DNA from: an uncultured Cellvibrio sp.
GTDB lineage: Bacteria > Pseudomonadota > Gammaproteobacteria > Pseudomonadales > Cellvibrionaceae
Direction of reading: 5' to 3'
Assembly (NCBI GenBank): GCA_937958105.1
Contig: CALFXJ010000004.1
Span: forward strand, 186,001-250,000
Length of the DNA: 64,000 nucleotides
In this document: positions 32,440 through 40,881 of the stretch, in pieces
Layout of the letters: every line of letters begins with the position of its first letter
Numbering within the stretch: position 1 is the first letter of the stretch
Made by a program: the position numbers and the translations under genes
Notes under the pieces: model-generated
The model's database searches: none
What the model saw: the letters and a program-made list of their open reading frames with translations, nothing else
What the model was told of the DNA's origin: nothing

Positions 32440-33178
32440 GTCACCCTTCCGTCCCTGCGCCATCATCCCTGTTTATAACCATCAACAGCGTATTGGCGCT
32501 GTGGTGGCCCGCCTGCTGGGCCATGGCCTGGACTGTATCCTGGTCGACGATGGCAGCGAGCCGGGCTGTGCGGCGGTGCTGGGTGAGATTGCCCGGCAGA
32601 ATCCGCAGGTCACCCTGCTGCGGTTGCCGGTGAACAGCGGTAAAGGCGCGGCCGTCTGTCACGGTCTGCGTCACGCCGGGACCATGGGATTTACCCATGC
32701 CCTGCAGGTGGACGCGGATGGCCAGCACGATCTTGACGATGTGCCACGCTTCCTCGCCTGTGGACAGGAAAATCCCCGCGCCGTCATCAGCGGCTGGCGC
32801 AGCTACGACCAGATGCCCCCGGCGCGCCGGCGCGGTCGTCGGCTGACAGACTTCTGGGTCTGCGTGAACAGCGTTTCGCGCCAGCTCAAAGATTCCATGT
32901 GTGGCTACCGTCTGTACCCGCTGGACGCTACATTGAAACTGCTGCAGCACCACCGCATCGGCGCGCGCATGGATTTCGATACCGATATCCTGGTGCGTCT
33001 GTATTGGGAAGGTGCGCCCGTCAGAAATATTCCCACACACATTGTCTATCAGGACGATATCGCATCCCACTTCGATATCCTGCGCGATAACCTGCGTATC
33101 ATCCGCATGCACACCCGCTTGTTTCTGGGCATGCTGCGTCGTCTGCCACGGCTGGTGATGCGCAATCCCCACGAGTAA
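32432..33178 (+). CDS. Family 2 glycosyltransferase of the pigment cluster
   Basis: A 248-residue GT-A-fold glycosyltransferase with the nucleotide-sugar signatures CAIIPVYNH, LVDDGSEPG and the metal-binding-type QVDADGQHD. The C-terminal half has a membrane-proximal basic helix (RLFLGMLRRLPRLVMRN) but no clear transmembrane segment. Dolichol-phosphate-mannose-synthase-like enzymes of this type are usual in aryl polyene clusters and are thought to glycosylate the lipid anchor. The donor sugar is unknown. Confidence 0.85.
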   Translation: MPESPFRPCAIIPVYNHQQRIGAVVARLLGHGLDCILVDDGSEPGCAAVLGEIARQNPQVTLLRLPVNSGKGAAVCHGLRHAGTMGFTHALQVDADGQHDLDDVPRFLACGQENPRAVISGWRSYDQMPPARRRGRRLTDFWVCVNSVSRQLKDSMCGYRLYPLDATLKLLQHHRIGARMDFDTDILVRLYWEGAPVRNIPTHIVYQDDIASHFDILRDNLRIIRMHTRLFLGMLRRLPRLVMRNPHE

Positions 33179-33200
33179 TTTTTCCTACAGGAAAATACTT

Positions 33201-33623
33201 ATGTACGCCACCGAGACCGATATTCTGGTGCCCTTCCACGATGTGGATTCCATGCGCGTAGTCTGGCACGGTCACTACGTAAAATATTTGGAAGTCGCCC
33301 GCTGCGAATTTCTCGACTCTCTGGGTTACAGCTACGGGGCCATGGAAGAGACAGGCTTCGCCTGGCCGGTGATTGATATGCGCCTGAAGTACATCAAGCC
33401 CCTGCGCTTCGGCCAGCAGATTCGCGTGCGCTGTGCACTGCGCGAGTGGGAATATCGGTTGAAGCTGGACTATCTCATCAGTGACGCGCAGACCGGAGAG
33501 CGCTTAACCAAGGCGTATACGATTCAGGTGGCTGTGGACCAGCAGACGGGTGAGATGTGTTTTGAATCGCCGCCGGTATTGCGGGAGCGGCTGGAAACCG
33601 TGATCGGCAAGCTGCCTGGGTAA
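33201..33623 (+). CDS. apeK: ApeK-like 4HBT thioesterase
   Basis: A 140-residue hot-dog thioesterase with the signature FHDVDSMRVVWHGHYVKYLE, in which the first Asp aligns with the catalytic Asp of 4-hydroxybenzoyl-CoA thioesterases. In aryl polyene pathways such an enzyme is proposed to release mis-primed or finished chains from ACP or CoA. It follows the glycosyltransferase by 22 bp and precedes the 104-bp inverted-repeat element. Confidence 0.83.
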   Translation: MYATETDILVPFHDVDSMRVVWHGHYVKYLEVARCEFLDSLGYSYGAMEETGFAWPVIDMRLKYIKPLRFGQQIRVRCALREWEYRLKLDYLISDAQTGERLTKAYTIQVAVDQQTGEMCFESPPVLRERLETVIGKLPG

Positions 33624-33654
33624 AACGTTTAATAGAATTTTCGGGCACTGGCTG

Positions 33655-33758
33655 GGGGATGGCGAAGCGGGCTGCGAGACACGCCGTGAACCCATCCATG
33701 GGGGCTCGACATCGGCATCCATGCCGATGACGGTCTCGCAGCCCGCTTCGCCATCCCC
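33655..33758. repeat. 104-bp palindromic element with 26-bp perfect inverted arms
   Basis: Arms 33655-33680 and 33733-33758 are exact reverse complements over 26 bp (left arm begins GGGGATGGCGAAGCGGGC). The 52-bp centre holds two further small palindromes, CCCATCCATGGG and CGGCATCCATGCCG. The structure resembles REP/BIME-like or MITE-like intergenic elements of marine gammaproteobacteria. It would fold into a very stable hairpin between the apeK-like and apeL-like genes and creates spurious open frames on both strands. Confidence 0.85.
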
Positions 33759-33798
33759 TCTCTCGAACTTTGGTGAGTGAGACATAATTCAGGTTTAT

Positions 33799-34452
33799 AT
33801 GATGCGCAGAATTATTTTTTCTTTGATGGGATTGATCCTGACTTTCACGGATGCTGCACTCGCCAGCCGTGAAGATGAGGCTATTCAAAACGTGATCCGG
33901 CAGCTCAGTGCGGTAACGCTTATCAATGGACAGTTTGAACAGCAAAAACAACTGCAGGGTTTGGATTATCCGCTTACATCATCCGGTCATTTTATTTTCT
34001 GGAAAGAAAAAGGCTTGTATCTCGCCAGTGAAAAGCCCTTCTTCAATGCCAGCACCATCACACCGACTGACATCATTCAATGGCAGGAAGACGGCACTGG
34101 TCGAATTTCCGAAGAGCAAAGCGGATTGATTCAACGGGAAATCAGCCGCACGCTGCTCGCGTTTTTCAGCGCTGATATCAAATTGATTGAAGAACGGTTC
34201 GCTACTCAGTGGCAATTCGAAGAGCAGCGGTGGCAGCTGGTGCTGACGCCCCGGCACGATATGGTGCGCAAACATATGCACAGCGCCGAACTGCGTGGCG
34301 GGCAGTATATAGAGTCGTTGCAGATCATCGGCGGTAACGGCGATATCACTCAGCTGACCTTTACGGATATTACCAGCAGCGCTGCACCCACCCCGGAGCA
34401 GTGCCGCTGGTTTTATCTTTCGCAGGTAGAACAACACTGCGCGGCACCCTGA
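33799..34452 (+). CDS. apeL: LolA-like outer-membrane lipoprotein carrier of the pigment cluster
   Basis: A 217-residue periplasmic protein with a signal peptide (IIFSLMGLILTFTDAALA). The mature part begins with a helical region and the QLSAVTLINGQFEQQKQLQG, SSGHFIFWKEKGLYLASEKP and ITPTDIIQW strands expected for a LolA-type half barrel that carries a hydrophobic ligand. Next to the MMPL exporter it is likely to shuttle the aryl polyene lipid to the outer membrane. It is the first gene after the inverted repeat; a second in-frame ATG at 33802 could be the real start. Confidence 0.82.
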   Translation: MMRRIIFSLMGLILTFTDAALASREDEAIQNVIRQLSAVTLINGQFEQQKQLQGLDYPLTSSGHFIFWKEKGLYLASEKPFFNASTITPTDIIQWQEDGTGRISEEQSGLIQREISRTLLAFFSADIKLIEERFATQWQFEEQRWQLVLTPRHDMVRKHMHSAELRGGQYIESLQIIGGNGDITQLTFTDITSSAAPTPEQCRWFYLSQVEQHCAAP

Positions 34453-34471
34453 GCCTGGAGCAACTGACGGC

Positions 34472-36835
34472 ATGTTATTAGGGCAGAGGCTGCGACACTC
34501 TTTCTTTCTTATCCTCTTCATCATTGTCAGTGTGCTGGGCGGCGTGCTGCTGGTGCAGCAGCTGACGCGCGGGCTGGTGCTGGAGACGGATCTGCAGGCA
34601 TTGTTTCCCCGCGACAGTGACAGCCATCTGATCAACCGCGCCAGTGATCGGCTGGCAGAGGAATTTGGTGATCAGCTGCTGCTGGCGGTGAGCGCCGATG
34701 AACGTGAACAGGCGTTGCGCGCTGCAGACAAACTGCAGCAGGCAATTGTCGACAGCGGCTTTATACAGGTGCAGCAGGACGAACATTTTCAATCAGTTGC
34801 GGAGCAACAGTCATTGCTGCAGGCCCACCGTTTTATGCTGCTGACGGACCGGCAGCGCGCATGGCTGGAGGAAAATAATCAACAGGAGCTGCTGCGGCGC
34901 GCGCAGGCAGCGCTGTTTGGATTTTCTGCCGGAGCGGTATTGTCGCCGGCACAGGACCCGCTGGCATTGTTCGGCGACTATGTGCAACGGCTGCAACCCT
35001 ATATGCCCGGCGAAATCGTCAATGATCGGCTGGTGTTGACTGTCGACAACAAGGTGCTGGTCATTATCTCCGCCAGCCTGCTGGGTGACGCATTCAACCT
35101 ATCCATTCATCAACAACTGAATCCGTGGCTGGATAGTCTGCGTTCGCAGTTCGCCGCTGATGAACGGACCGCCGGCGTGACCTTGCTGACCTCGGGCGCC
35201 GTATTCCATGCCGCTCAAGCCTCGGCTAATGCGGAACGAGAAGTGGCGATTATCAGCCTGGGATCGACACTGGGCATTCTGCTGCTGTTCCTGGTGAGTT
35301 TTCGTCGCCTTAAACCTTTATTGTTCAGCTTTGTCTCTGTCTTCTACGGCAGTGCGGTGGCTCTGGCTATCAACCACTGGATGTTCGGTCAGCTGCATTT
35401 GATGACCCTGGTTTTTGGAGCCAGCCTGATCGGCGTAGCCGTCGACTATGCTCTGCATTACCTGTGCAAGCAGCAGCATCTGTCTCTGCTGCCGCAGGGA
35501 CTTCAACGCGAATCGGTGCTGCACCATCTCCTGCCTGCCTTGACGCTGGGCTTGCTGACGTCGCTGCTGGGATACAGTTGCCTGCTGCAGGCGGAACTGC
35601 CGGGCCTGCGCCAGATTGCCGGTTTTTCGCTGGCGGGTCTGGCCGCATCCTGGCTGTTTGTGGTGAGTATCTTTCCGCTGGTGTTTCGCCGGGCCCTGCC
35701 GCAGCCACTGCCGGTGGTGCAGCAGGTGGCGGACGGGCCCTGGCGTGGCTTACCGACGCTGGGGAAAAAACCCCTGTGGTTTATCGGCACAATGGCGGCA
35801 ATCCTTGTGGTCGTACTGCTGAGTCAGCTACGTTTCGGCAGCGATCTGCGTCTGCTGTATCAGCCCACGCCGGAACTGCTGCACTCAGAGCGGGTGCTGC
35901 AACAGAGTCTGCAGGGCTTTGCACCTAACCAGTACTTCCTGATCCGGGCTGCGTCGCCGGAAGCGCTTCTGCAGGCCGAAGAACAATTCCGTCGAGAACA
36001 ACTGGACCCTCTGCTGGCCGAACAGGCGATACGCGGTTACGCAGCAGTCAGTCAGGTGGTTCCCTCCCGTGCGCAGCAGCAGGTTAATTATCAGCTTCAG
36101 GAGGCTATCTACGGTGAACAAGGACTGGCCAGTGATTTTATGCAGCGCGCTGGCTTCGGTATTGATATACCGGAGGCGTTGCAGCAGGCCTACCGCACCG
36201 CTCAGGAGCAGTGGCTGGATGTATCAACCTGGCTGGAGGTGGCGCGCCCCGATCAGCGGCTCCTATGGCTGGGTGAAGTGGATGGCGCTTACGCCAGCCT
36301 GATTGCACTGCGTGGTATTGGGGATGTGCAGCCTCTGGCGGCTGCGGCGCAGCAGCTGGACGGCGTGATCTGGGTTGATCGGGTGGCGGATATGTCCCGC
36401 ATCCTTAAACAATTGCAACAGTCGGCCATGGTCTTGCTGGGACTGGCGTATCTGGCGGTGATAGGTCTGATGTGGCTGAGCTTCCGCCGGATACAGGCTA
36501 CGCTGCTGGTGCTGGTGCCGCTGACGTCAACGGCTGTGGTCATGGCCTTGCTGACTGCTGCGGGAGTCGCTATCAACGTATTTCATGTCTTTGGCTGCTA
36601 CCTGATTCTGGGGTTGGGGATGGATTACGGCATCTTTTCCTATCAGGCGGGGGCAAATGATGCCAGTTGTCGTCGCGCGATCCTGCTGTCAGCCCTGACC
36701 AGCGGTCTGTCATTTGGGCTGCTCGCCCTCAGCTCCACGCCTATGGTCAGTGCCTTTGGACTCACACTGCTGCTCGGCAGTACGGGTAATTTGCTGTTCG
36801 CTCCCCTGATGAGCTACCTTCGGAGAACCCCATGA
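34472..36835 (+). CDS. apeM: MMPL/RND-family exporter of the pigment cluster
   Basis: A 787-residue membrane protein with the two-fold MMPL/RND layout. One N-terminal helix is followed by a periplasmic domain (~30-250), five helices (LGSTLGILLLFLVSF, FGASLIGVAVDYALHYL and others), a second periplasmic domain (~430-640) and five more helices (including LILGLGMDYGIFSYQAG). The conserved Asp in VDYALHY and MDYGIFS fits proton-driven transport. It probably flips or exports the aryl polyene lipid. Its stop overlaps the DUF3261 gene by 4 bp. Confidence 0.9.
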   Translation: MLLGQRLRHSFFLILFIIVSVLGGVLLVQQLTRGLVLETDLQALFPRDSDSHLINRASDRLAEEFGDQLLLAVSADEREQALRAADKLQQAIVDSGFIQVQQDEHFQSVAEQQSLLQAHRFMLLTDRQRAWLEENNQQELLRRAQAALFGFSAGAVLSPAQDPLALFGDYVQRLQPYMPGEIVNDRLVLTVDNKVLVIISASLLGDAFNLSIHQQLNPWLDSLRSQFAADERTAGVTLLTSGAVFHAAQASANAEREVAIISLGSTLGILLLFLVSFRRLKPLLFSFVSVFYGSAVALAINHWMFGQLHLMTLVFGASLIGVAVDYALHYLCKQQHLSLLPQGLQRESVLHHLLPALTLGLLTSLLGYSCLLQAELPGLRQIAGFSLAGLAASWLFVVSIFPLVFRRALPQPLPVVQQVADGPWRGLPTLGKKPLWFIGTMAAILVVVLLSQLRFGSDLRLLYQPTPELLHSERVLQQSLQGFAPNQYFLIRAASPEALLQAEEQFRREQLDPLLAEQAIRGYAAVSQVVPSRAQQQVNYQLQEAIYGEQGLASDFMQRAGFGIDIPEALQQAYRTAQEQWLDVSTWLEVARPDQRLLWLGEVDGAYASLIALRGIGDVQPLAAAAQQLDGVIWVDRVADMSRILKQLQQSAMVLLGLAYLAVIGLMWLSFRRIQATLLVLVPLTSTAVVMALLTAAGVAINVFHVFGCYLILGLGMDYGIFSYQAGANDASCRRAILLSALTSGLSFGLLALSSTPMVSAFGLTLLLGSTGNLLFAPLMSYLRRTP

Positions 36836-37386
36836 TCAGACTATTACGCAGCTGGCTCCTGTTACTGCCGTTGCTGCTCAGTGCCTGCGTTCTCGTGGAT
36901 CGGCCCCGACTTTATACAGCCCCCACCAATAGTGACTACTCACTATTGGTGGCCCAGCAGCAGTGGCAGGTCACTCGTGGAGATGGCAGTTACCGCCTGC
37001 AGACCATGGTGCAGGTGGATGATGCCCGTTGGACACTGGTGTTCATGGATTCTCTCGGTCAGCGCTTGGCTACGCTCGTGCAGGATCAGCAGGCGCTGAC
37101 TGTCCAGACCCACAAATCCCATCCCTTACAGCGGCATTGGCCGGAGCTGGGCCAGCGGTTCCAGATGATTTACTGGCCGCTGGCAGACCTGCGGCAGGGC
37201 CAGGAGCAAGGTTGGCATTTCACGGCGGGGGAAAGGGTCCGGGAGGCTTTCTTTTCTGGTATATTGGCCGGCCACGTCGTTTATTCAGATGACACTCCAT
37301 GGCAAGGGACAGCGCGCTACACTGATAATAAAAGCGACCTCCGATTGGTAATTGAGAGTCGCCTGTTGCGCGTGCAGGAAAGATAG
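36832..37386 (+). CDS. apeN: DUF3261 outer-membrane lipoprotein of the pigment cluster
   Basis: A 184-residue protein with a lipobox (LLLPLLLSAC, Cys at about residue 19), so it should be lipid-anchored, probably in the outer membrane. The DSLGQRLATLVQ and FSGILAGHVVYS segments fit DUF3261 proteins, which accompany MMPL exporters and LolA-like carriers in aryl polyene clusters. It may accept the pigment from the carrier, as LolB does for lipoproteins. The 4-bp overlap with the exporter gene suggests coupled production. Confidence 0.82.
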   Translation: MIRLLRSWLLLLPLLLSACVLVDRPRLYTAPTNSDYSLLVAQQQWQVTRGDGSYRLQTMVQVDDARWTLVFMDSLGQRLATLVQDQQALTVQTHKSHPLQRHWPELGQRFQMIYWPLADLRQGQEQGWHFTAGERVREAFFSGILAGHVVYSDDTPWQGTARYTDNKSDLRLVIESRLLRVQER

Positions 37387-37403
37387 CCCGAAGAAGAAGC
37401 CTT

Positions 37404-37877
37404 ATGAAAAATCCACTCTTTGATTCCGTAGAGGATCTGGTGCTTCACCGCCCTCCTTTGCTGTTGTTGCAGTCCGTCTCCCATTGGGATGTCGGCCACG
37501 TGGAAGCCATTGCTGACCCGGTGGATTCCTACCTGTTTGCCGATGGCGAAGGCAATGTGCCCGCCTGGGTGGGCCTGGAATATATGGCCCAGGCCATCAG
37601 TGCCTATGCTGGAATTATTGCGCGCCAGAACGGCGAGGAGCCGAGCATCGGTTTTCTGCTGGGGACGCGCCGTTACGACAGTCATGTCGACAGCTTTACC
37701 CCTGGCCAGCAGCTGCGGGTCAATGTGCGCGAAGTCTTTCGCGATGAAAACAACCTGGTCCTGTTTGATTGCGACATCCATGCAGGAGAAGACCTGCTGG
37801 CCAGCGCCCAGGTCAAGGCCATCCAGCCCAAAGGGGCCATCCAGATCAAGCCGGACGAGACATTCAAGGAGCAGTAA
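37404..37877 (+). CDS. apeP: ApeP-like hot-dog dehydratase
   Basis: A 157-residue hot-dog protein of the COG4706 type with VEDLVLHRPPLLLLQSVSHW at the start and the central helix WVGLEYMAQAISAYAGIIAR. It is the likely heterodimer partner of the ApeI-like protein at 32065. Its stop overlaps the start of the ketoreductase gene by one base (TAATG), a standard coupling arrangement. A second member of this type occurs at the end of the left arm. Confidence 0.83.
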   Translation: MKNPLFDSVEDLVLHRPPLLLLQSVSHWDVGHVEAIADPVDSYLFADGEGNVPAWVGLEYMAQAISAYAGIIARQNGEEPSIGFLLGTRRYDSHVDSFTPGQQLRVNVREVFRDENNLVLFDCDIHAGEDLLASAQVKAIQPKGAIQIKPDETFKEQ

Positions 37878-38605
37878 TGACGCAGAAGCGTGTATTAGTT
37901 ACCGGTTCCAGCCGGGGAATCGGTCGTGCCATTGCGCTCCGCCTGGCGGCGGACGGCTACCATGTTGTGATCCACTGTCGAAGTGGCCGCGAGCAGGCTG
38001 AAGCGGTCAAGGTCCTCATTGAGCAGGGCGGCGGCAGTGCCGGCATCCTGCAATTCGATGTGGCGGACCGTGCCCTTGCCCACGCTACCCTCGAAGCGGA
38101 CATGGAGCAGAACGGGGCCTATTACGGTGTCGTCTGCAACGCCGGTATCGCCCGCGACAACGCTTTTCCTGCCATGAGCGGTGCAGACTGGGATGCGGTG
38201 ATCCATACTAACCTGGACGCTTTCTACAATGTCCTTAACCCGGTCATCATGCCGATGGTTCGCCGACGTGCACCGGGGCGCATCGTTACCCTCTCCTCCG
38301 TGTCGGGGTTGATGGGTAATCGCGGCCAGGTGAACTACAGTGCGGCCAAGGCCGGAATTATCGGTGCGACCAAAGCCCTCGCCATTGAGCTGGCGAAGCG
38401 CAATATCACCGTCAATTGCGTAGCGCCGGGGTTGATCAACACCGAGATGCTGGATGAGGCTCCAGTGGAAGAGGCATTGAAGATGATCCCCATGCGTCGG
38501 GCCGGCGAGCCGGAGGAAGTAGCTTCGCTGGTGAGTTATCTGTTATCTGATCAGGCCGGTTATATCACCCGCCAGGTTATCTCTGTCAACGGCGGAATGT
38601 TGTAA
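37877..38605 (+). CDS. apeQ: 3-oxoacyl-ACP reductase, FabG type (ApeQ)
   Basis: A 242-residue classical short-chain dehydrogenase. It contains the NADP-binding motif VTGSSRGIGRAIAL, the NAG motif in VVCNAGIARDN, the active-site serine region TLSSVSGLMG and the NYSAAKAG motif (YxxxK). It reduces the 3-keto group after each condensation in polyene assembly. ATG 37877 gives the correct FabG N-terminus MTQKRVLVTG; the longer upstream frame lies inside the ApeP gene. It is directly followed by the ketosynthase. Confidence 0.92.
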   Translation: MTQKRVLVTGSSRGIGRAIALRLAADGYHVVIHCRSGREQAEAVKVLIEQGGGSAGILQFDVADRALAHATLEADMEQNGAYYGVVCNAGIARDNAFPAMSGADWDAVIHTNLDAFYNVLNPVIMPMVRRRAPGRIVTLSSVSGLMGNRGQVNYSAAKAGIIGATKALAIELAKRNITVNCVAPGLINTEMLDEAPVEEALKMIPMRRAGEPEEVASLVSYLLSDQAGYITRQVISVNGGML

Positions 38606-39832
38606 ATGAAACGAGTAGTGGTAACGGGGATGGGGGTGCTTACCTCCCTGGGTGACAACTGGCAGGATTTTTCAGCCGCCATCAAAGCCGGTGTCAGCGG
38701 CATCAGACATATGCCGGACTGGGAGACTTATAAGGATCTCAACACCCACCTGGCAGGTCCCATCGAAAATTTCACGGTGCCCGAGCATTACCCGCGCAAG
38801 AAGATCCGTTCCATGGGGCGGGTTTCTCTGCTGGCGACCCGCGCCACTGAGGTGGCTCTGCAGGACGCCGGTCTGCTGGATGATCCGATCCTCCAGAGCG
38901 GTGCTGTGGGTGTGTCTTACGGTTCTTCCACCGGCAGTACTGACGCTACCCGCGACTTTGCGGTGATGCTGGATCGGCGCGATATCGGCGGCGCTACTGC
39001 CACCACCTATATCCGCATGATGGGTCATACCTCGCCGGTCAACGTGGGGGTGTTCTTCGGCCTGAAGGGCCGGGTAATTACCACCTCTTCGGCCTGCACC
39101 TCCGGCAGCCAGGGCATCGGCTACGCCTATGAGGCCATCAAATACGGCAAGCAGACTCTGATGGTTGCCGGCGGTGGTGAAGAGTTATGTCCGTCAGAGG
39201 CGGCAGTCTTCGATACGCTCTACGCCACCAGCACCAAGAACACTACGCCCACGCTCACGCCGAGTCCTTTCGACAAGGACCGCGACGGACTGGTGATCGG
39301 GGAAGGTGCCGGGACTCTGATCCTGGAAGAGCTGGAGCACGCGCAGGCGCGCGGTGCAAAGATTTATGCGGAACTGGTGGGCTTTGGCACCAACTCCGAC
39401 GGCGGCCATATTACTCAGCCGGACGCGCGCACCATGAATATCGCCATGGTGCTGGCGCTGCAGGATGCGGGGCTTGATCCTTCGGCCATTGGCTACGTAA
39501 ATGCCCACGGCACAGCAACAGACCGCGGCGACATTGCCGAAAGTCGGGCCACCGAACAACTCTTTGGCTCCCGGGTGCCGATCAGTACGTTAAAAGGCAA
39601 TATCGGTCACACTCTCGGTGCCTGCGGCGCGCTGGAAGCCTGGGCCAGTATCCACATGATGAATGAAGGCTGGTTCGCCCCTACCCTCAACCTGCGCAAC
39701 CCCGACCCGGAATGTGGCCAGCTGGACTACATCATGGGTGCGCCCCGAGAACTCCAGTGCGACTACGTCATGAGCAATAACTTCGCCTTCGGCGGAATCA
39801 ATACCTCATTGATCTTCAAGCGCTGGGCTTAA
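38606..39832 (+). CDS. apeR: Beta-ketoacyl-ACP synthase (ApeR-like)
   Basis: A 408-residue FabF/FabB-type condensing enzyme. The catalytic cysteine is in TSSACTSGSQG and the histidines in NAHGTATDRGD and GNIGHTLGACG, so the triad is complete. The N-terminus MKRVVVTGMGVLTSLG is standard. It starts directly after the ketoreductase stop. The order dehydratase-reductase-synthase matches the ApeP-Q-R block of known clusters, which is why it is called ApeR-like; it could act in the first condensation or as homodimeric elongation enzyme. It is the last gene of the right arm. Confidence 0.88.
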   Translation: MKRVVVTGMGVLTSLGDNWQDFSAAIKAGVSGIRHMPDWETYKDLNTHLAGPIENFTVPEHYPRKKIRSMGRVSLLATRATEVALQDAGLLDDPILQSGAVGVSYGSSTGSTDATRDFAVMLDRRDIGGATATTYIRMMGHTSPVNVGVFFGLKGRVITTSSACTSGSQGIGYAYEAIKYGKQTLMVAGGGEELCPSEAAVFDTLYATSTKNTTPTLTPSPFDKDRDGLVIGEGAGTLILEELEHAQARGAKIYAELVGFGTNSDGGHITQPDARTMNIAMVLALQDAGLDPSAIGYVNAHGTATDRGDIAESRATEQLFGSRVPISTLKGNIGHTLGACGALEAWASIHMMNEGWFAPTLNLRNPDPECGQLDYIMGAPRELQCDYVMSNNFAFGGINTSLIFKRWA

Positions 39833-39844
39833 TCCACGGGGCAG

Positions 39845-40657
39845 TCAGAACGGCCACCACTGGCTCGGAATGGCTTGTTTGCGCAGCAAAGCGGCAAGGT
39901 CCATGCTCACGGCAACCCCGGCATGGACCAGCACACCGCCCCAGATGGAGCGGGATTGCAGCGCAAGTATGCCGAGGAATAATCCGAACAGGATGGCCCC
40001 GGTAGCCTCCAGCCACAGCTTGGGAAAGTGGATCATCAGGTAAGGCACGCACATCACCCACACCGCATTGGCGCCGATGGCCGGGCGCAGAGCCTGCAGG
40101 ATAAAGCCGCGAAAGAAGAACTCCAGAAAGACGAACTGGCTCAGGTACAGCAGCTCCCAGGCCAGCAGATCAAACCAGCTGCGGCCCGCCAGCTCGTAAA
40201 AGGGATAGTGGTTAACAAAGTCCTCTCCGAAACTCACCAGCACCACGAAGATCAATATCGGGCTCAACAGCAGCAGATAGCCCCGCCAGTGCCGGGCGGT
40301 ATCGTTCACACGCCAGCCAAAGTCGCGCATGTGCTCCTTGAAACACAGGCGGATGATCAGCCAGGGCAGCAGGACAAAACCGATCAGATGACAGCCGGTC
40401 CACCACACGTACCCCAGCAGGTGATACCAGCCGGAGGCCTGCCAGCGCTGCGTCAGTTCATCACCAATGAGAAGGGGGATGTTGCTGGAAAACTTGGCGT
40501 AATGGATAAACAGCAGCGCCACGCACACACAGGCGAGGGTGATGAATACCCGCCGCAGCCCCTGGGGTCGGCTCATACTGTAGGAGTTACCGGATGCGTC
40601 AATCTCATCAAGGGCCTGCAGGATTCGTTGCGGGTGCAATGAAGAGATAAAGCGCAT
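39845..40657 (-). CDS. CPBP-family intramembrane protein with a changed protease motif
   Basis: A 270-residue membrane protein with about seven hydrophobic segments. The CPBP (Abi) family motif EExxxR appears as LEFFFR, with the first glutamate replaced by leucine, while the second motif is kept as YLMIH and the late GGVLVHAG region is present. Active members are intramembrane glutamic proteases related to Rce1 or bacteriocin self-immunity proteins. The lost glutamate makes catalytic activity doubtful. It ends convergently 12 bp from the pigment cluster and is probably not part of it. Confidence 0.75.
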   Translation of the reverse strand: MRFISSLHPQRILQALDEIDASGNSYSMSRPQGLRRVFITLACVCVALLFIHYAKFSSNIPLLIGDELTQRWQASGWYHLLGYVWWTGCHLIGFVLLPWLIIRLCFKEHMRDFGWRVNDTARHWRGYLLLLSPILIFVVLVSFGEDFVNHYPFYELAGRSWFDLLAWELLYLSQFVFLEFFFRGFILQALRPAIGANAVWVMCVPYLMIHFPKLWLEATGAILFGLFLGILALQSRSIWGGVLVHAGVAVSMDLAALLRKQAIPSQWWPF

Positions 40658-40881
40658 GACAAAAGCCCGGGTCTGGTTGATGATGGGGTCTCATTAAAAC
40701 GAATTTTCGAGGAATTGTCGCTTCGCTGTCGGTCTGGACTACACAATTATTCAAACTGAGCCATACTTACCCAGCATAACAATAACAATCAAAACGCCGT
40801 GGAGGATCTGTCAGTCCCTCCAAACCCTTGGCGACAGGAAAGGGGTTTAACTCCCAGGATGAGAATTAAGACGCACCCTTG

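Noticed and set aside
33478..33951. 157-codon minus-strand open frame across the gap before the LolA-like gene
   Set aside because: It is created by the 104-bp inverted repeat and the antisense of flanking genes; the translated text matches the kind of spurious protein that such repeats produce.
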